NCBI RefSeq assembly: GCF_004197395.1
Contig: NZ_SELS01000040.1
Span: forward strand, 16,390 to 80,389
From: Paraburkholderia sp. UYCP14C
Lineage (GTDB): Bacteria > Pseudomonadota > Gammaproteobacteria > Burkholderiales > Burkholderiaceae
DNA: 64,000 nucleotides
Direction of reading: 5' to 3'
The notes under the pieces were generated by a model, which saw only the letters and a list, made by a program, of their open reading frames with translations, ran no database searches and was not told the DNA's origin. A program made the translations under genes and the position numbers. Below are positions 61,162 through 64,000 of the stretch, one piece after another (positions within the stretch are counted from its first letter, which is position 1; each line of letters begins with the position of its first letter).

Positions 61162-61470
61162 ATGGCCCAGCTTGTCGCGCTCTACAAAAAACCAACCGAT
61201 GCCAAGGCATTCGACGACTACTACGCGTCGACCCATGCGCCACTGGCGAAGACGCTGCCGGGCCTGAAAAGTTACGAGATCAGTACGGGGCCGGTGGCGT
61301 TGGCGCAAGGCGACTCGCCTTACCATCTCGTCGCGATGCTTCGATTCGACTCGGTCGACGCCATCAAGTCGGCCTTTGACTCGCCCGAGGGCCAGGCGAC
61401 TGCGGCAGATCTGGGCAACTTCGCGCACGCAGGTGTGGATCTTCTGATCTTTGACACCAAAGAAGCGTAG
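61162..61470 (+). CDS. EthD-family protein
   Basis: A 102-residue dimeric alpha-beta barrel protein: MAQLVALYKKPTDAKAFDDY, YYASTHAPLAKTLPGLKSYE and FDSVDAIKSAFDSPEGQATA are the EthD signatures. EthD-type proteins accompany ring-hydroxylating or ether-degrading systems or bind small hydrophobic molecules. The start is fixed by AGGAG nine nt upstream of ATG 61162, although the frame is open further upstream. No partner genes nearby. Confidence 0.92.
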   Translation: MAQLVALYKKPTDAKAFDDYYASTHAPLAKTLPGLKSYEISTGPVALAQGDSPYHLVAMLRFDSVDAIKSAFDSPEGQATAADLGNFAHAGVDLLIFDTKEA

Positions 61471-61675
61471 TCCTGCCTCACGCTTCGAGGGGGCGGCGCG
61501 CTGTGTGCAACCACGCGTGAAGAAGCAGCGTCGGCCCTGATGCCTCACAGTCGGTCATCATGGCGCGCCGGCGGACACCTCGCGTGGAGCGTGCCGCACG
61601 ATTGCATTCTCGCTGCCGCCAACGCGGTGGTTTGACGCTGGCGGCACGAGAAACGAATTGTTCAGGGGTGACTAT

Positions 61676-61912
61676 CTAGTGACCACTGTCGGGGTTGCAT
61701 TGGGGAAGATGACCGCAGGTAGCCGACCGCGTGCGATCCATACTGCCGCTTACACTGGTGCTCCCTGAAACTCCGCCATACTCGGAGTTACTGCTGGCAT
61801 TGGCCAATGCCGATTGCCCATCCTGCTGCGCGGAGGCATCCTGCGCTTGCGCTACGCCCGCAAGCGAGAGAATGCCCAGGAGCGCTGCAGACGCGAGAAT
61901 TTTCGTCTTCAT
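61676..61912 (-). CDS. Small secreted protein of a Burkholderiales family
   Basis: A 78-residue exported protein: MKTKILASAALLGILSLAGV with cleavage after AQA, then a Ser/Gly-rich part and the C-terminal ATCGHLPQCNPDSGH. The short C-terminal C-x5-C pattern and the Gly/Ser segment recur in small secreted proteins abundant in Paraburkholderia and Burkholderia. Their role is unknown. A strong AAGGAG site precedes ATG 61912. Confidence 0.82.
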   Translation of the reverse strand: MKTKILASAALLGILSLAGVAQAQDASAQQDGQSALANASSNSEYGGVSGSTSVSGSMDRTRSATCGHLPQCNPDSGH

Positions 61913-62597
61913 GGCTTAACTCCTTCAGTACCAAATCAGGTTCGGTTAGGACGGCCGCTTTGACATAGGCAGAGGACGTAGCAGCCGACACGCGCGTCAG
62001 ATTTTTCGCTGCCAGGCGAATTCGTCGGTGCGCAATAGAGAGCACACGATTGCCGCCGACAATTGAGGTGAAATGCATCACACATGGTGCCTACACGCGC
62101 GCGCCCCAATTAGCCCGCGATTGCTCGCAAAACCAACGGTGCGCATGTATGGACTGCATGTTCCCCACCGTTCGATAATAGTTTGCTACTCGCACCAGGC
62201 ATGCGAGAAGAGAAGAATTTGAATTATCGCGCGGTTAATTACGCCCTCCTTGTTACGAATTATGCTGCATTGTTCTGCCGCGTAACCTTGTCAGTTGTAG
62301 TTAGATCGATTATTTGATGCTCGGTATCAAATGTTCCTTAAGGGGCGAACAAATGTTCGGTGTCGCTTTTCGACTATTCGTTAAAGTGACTTCTTGAAAG
62401 TGCGGGGCGCACGCCGGGTAACGGATTCATGTCGACGCGACAAAAGGACAACTGCGGGTTGCTGGTACTGCGCACCGCCGCACACTTAGCCTCGATTGTC
62501 AGCTTTGACGGTCTTCCACCCAATTCCGGGCACCGTTGGCACAGACTACTAGCACAAAGGGGCGTATGCTGAACGTGACCCTCCGAGGAGGCCTTCT
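61913..62597. other. Intergenic region, AT-richer than average
   Basis: About 685 bp with no convincing gene. Near 62325-62360 the octamer AAATGTTC occurs twice, the second inside GAACAAATGTTC, a 5-bp inverted repeat. It may hold the promoter of the histidine kinase gene. The drop in GC continues into that gene. Confidence 0.45.
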
Positions 62598-64000
62598 ATG
62601 GCGTCCGCTACTCAAACACAACGTGATTCTGACGTGGGCGAAAGGCCCGGTGCCAGAATATCACTGAGCGCGCGTGAAACAGCTCACAAAATCTGGCACC
62701 GCGGATTCGCTGAATTTATGAATCTTGTTCGGGGACCGGCTGCGGCACTCAGTGCCGAGCAGAATCTCCGCGTTAAACGCGATTTATTGGAATCACTGTC
62801 GCGTCGAGCGGTATATTGGATGGCGTTGGCGCTGTTAGGAAGCTTGTTCGAGCTCAAATCTGGATATTGGATAATCCCCGACTTTTGGATTAAGGTGTCG
62901 GATATTTATCGTTTGTTCCGTGTGGTCTGGATTTTCGGACTGTGGGGGATGGCCGCTCCCATGGCAATATATTTGCTGAAAAGGACCATGGCGCTTCCAA
63001 AGCACGCGGGCGTCAACGCGGTCGAGCAGATGCACGGGGCATGGGCTGTATTGGTCGTACTGACATCGGTGTGGTGGTCCGCGGGTAGCTTTGGGTTAAT
63101 CCCCCTCCAATTCCAGTTTCATGGCACTGGTTCCGGCAGGATTGGCTTCCTGGAGCTGACGCTGATCAGTTATACATTTACTGTGCTGCTGCTCGCACCT
63201 AGTCTTCGTGCAACGTTAGGTTCACTCGTGCTCGGCACTATCCCATTCGTATTTAGCGTGGGAGATTATATGTTATTTGCACGGCCGGTATGGTTGGCCT
63301 GGTATGCGGGTCAACTAATTGGCTATTGTCTCATCGCATGGTTTTTTTGTTACAACCAGGAGCGCGCATGTGTAAAAGAGATTATTCTCGAAGAGGCGCG
63401 TTCGCAGGCCGAAGCGGCAATGGCGGAGAAGAACCAATTTATCGCTGCGATAAGCCATGATTTACGCCAGCCGCTCACAACACTCGGCTTGAAGTTGAAC
63501 TATATCGAGCGGACCATTGAATCAACCAGGCTGGCCGAAGACGTCTCGATTGCGCAACGGCAAGTGGATGCGATGGAAGGGATGATCAACGGCACACTGG
63601 ATATCTGCCGCCTCGAGTCCGGCACCTGGAGTGTAGAAATTCAGGAGGTGGGGCTGCCTTCCCTTTTACACGGCATAGTTGTGGATATGCAGCCGCTAGC
63701 TCTGGCGAAGGGGCTGAAGTTAAGACTCCATAGCCGGCCCTATCTGACCCGTACGGATCGACAAGCGTTGGACCGGATCGTCCGAAATATGGTGACCAAT
63801 GCCGTCCGTTACACACCTTCCGAACAGGGAGGAAAGAAGGGGCATATTCTGGTGAGTTGCCAAAGGCGGGGCAACCTCGTAAAGATAAGCGTCTGGGACA
63901 ACGGGATCGGCATCCCCGAAGATAGACAGGCGGATATCTTCAAAAGCTATGTACAGGTCGATAATCCCGAGAGGGATCGTGAAAAGGGATTCGGTCTGGG
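62598..64000 (+). CDS. Sensor histidine kinase (3' end beyond the window)
   Basis: Membrane histidine kinase; 467 complete codons are present and the frame is still open at the right edge. After a soluble stretch, about six hydrophobic helices lie between residues 75 and 250 (WMALALLGSLFEL to GQLIGYCLIAWFF). Then comes HisKA with the phospho-acceptor in IAAISHDLRQPLTTLGLKL, and HATPase with the N box NMVTNAVRYT, the G1 box WDNGIGIPED and EKGFGLG at the edge. GAGGAGG precedes ATG 62598. The signal is unknown. The ISHDLRQP form is typical of kinases that carry a C-terminal receiver, which may lie beyond the window. Codon use is AT-richer than in neighbouring genes, hinting at transfer. Confidence 0.9.
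   Translation, partial: MASATQTQRDSDVGERPGARISLSARETAHKIWHRGFAEFMNLVRGPAAALSAEQNLRVKRDLLESLSRRAVYWMALALLGSLFELKSGYWIIPDFWIKVSDIYRLFRVVWIFGLWGMAAPMAIYLLKRTMALPKHAGVNAVEQMHGAWAVLVVLTSVWWSAGSFGLIPLQFQFHGTGSGRIGFLELTLISYTFTVLLLAPSLRATLGSLVLGTIPFVFSVGDYMLFARPVWLAWYAGQLIGYCLIAWFFCYNQERACVKEIILEEARSQAEAAMAEKNQFIAAISHDLRQPLTTLGLKLNYIERTIESTRLAEDVSIAQRQVDAMEGMINGTLDICRLESGTWSVEIQEVGLPSLLHGIVVDMQPLALAKGLKLRLHSRPYLTRTDRQALDRIVRNMVTNAVRYTPSEQGGKKGHILVSCQRRGNLVKISVWDNGIGIPEDRQADIFKSYVQVDNPERDREKGFGL

Overview
The window is about 64 kb of GC-rich DNA from a Burkholderiales bacterium, most likely Paraburkholderia, Caballeronia or Burkholderia. The evidence is the two trimeric porins of the type common in this group, the abundance of LysR, AraC and GntR regulators with their transporters, the DUF2242, DUF3455 and small secreted protein families, and the high GC codon use. 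I found no rRNA or tRNA genes, insertion sequences, phage genes or CRISPR arrays. The content is accessory metabolism, detoxification and signalling, typical of a secondary replicon.

Layout, left to right. 1-3990 (minus): arsenic operon arsR-arsI-arsC-acr3-arsH followed by a chromate transporter. It is headed by a perfect 32-bp palindrome that covers the arsR start codon. 4061-7982 (minus): a LuxI/FeeM-like acyltransferase gene split by an A8 tract, a haem-oxygenase-like diiron oxidase and a CqsS-type hybrid histidine kinase, which together look like a signal synthesis and sensing cassette. 8730-19083 (minus): an apparent amine or amino-compound catabolic cluster with an FAD oxidoreductase, two paralogous cupins, an aldehyde dehydrogenase, an AraC regulator, an APC permease, a porin and an MFS carrier. 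19305-24732: LysR, MHS symporter, amidase and porin. 24790-29014: BON lipoprotein, LIV-type binding protein, divergent SHMT-like enzyme and LysR.

29660-37151: small envelope proteins, a MarR gene interrupted by an in-frame stop, an HtrA-type protease with an altered active-site motif, a nitronate monooxygenase-like enzyme, a DUF3455 protein and an OsmC remnant. 37537-38994: NCS1 permease. 39226-49965: two divergent operons around a GntR regulator. On one side are mtnK, mtnA and a class II aldolase (the three central steps of a DHAP shunt for methylthioadenosine or 5-deoxyadenosine salvage). On the other are an AprAB-like flavoprotein and ferredoxin pair, an SsuABC-like importer whose binding protein carries a NosL-like C-terminal domain, a HEAT-repeat protein and a DUF971 protein. 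This is the best candidate for an undescribed sulfur-linked metabolic system.

50027-52636: an array of AACGTACA motifs, a lone receiver protein and a membrane diguanylate cyclase. 52736-58732: a duplicated-HTH protein, an RpoD paralogue, and an ECF sigma, anti-sigma and fasciclin operon. 59053-64000: an MFS multidrug exporter, an EthD-family protein, a small secreted protein and, at the right edge, the first part of a sensor histidine kinase in noticeably AT-richer DNA.

All functions come from reading motifs and from family knowledge. No database search was run.
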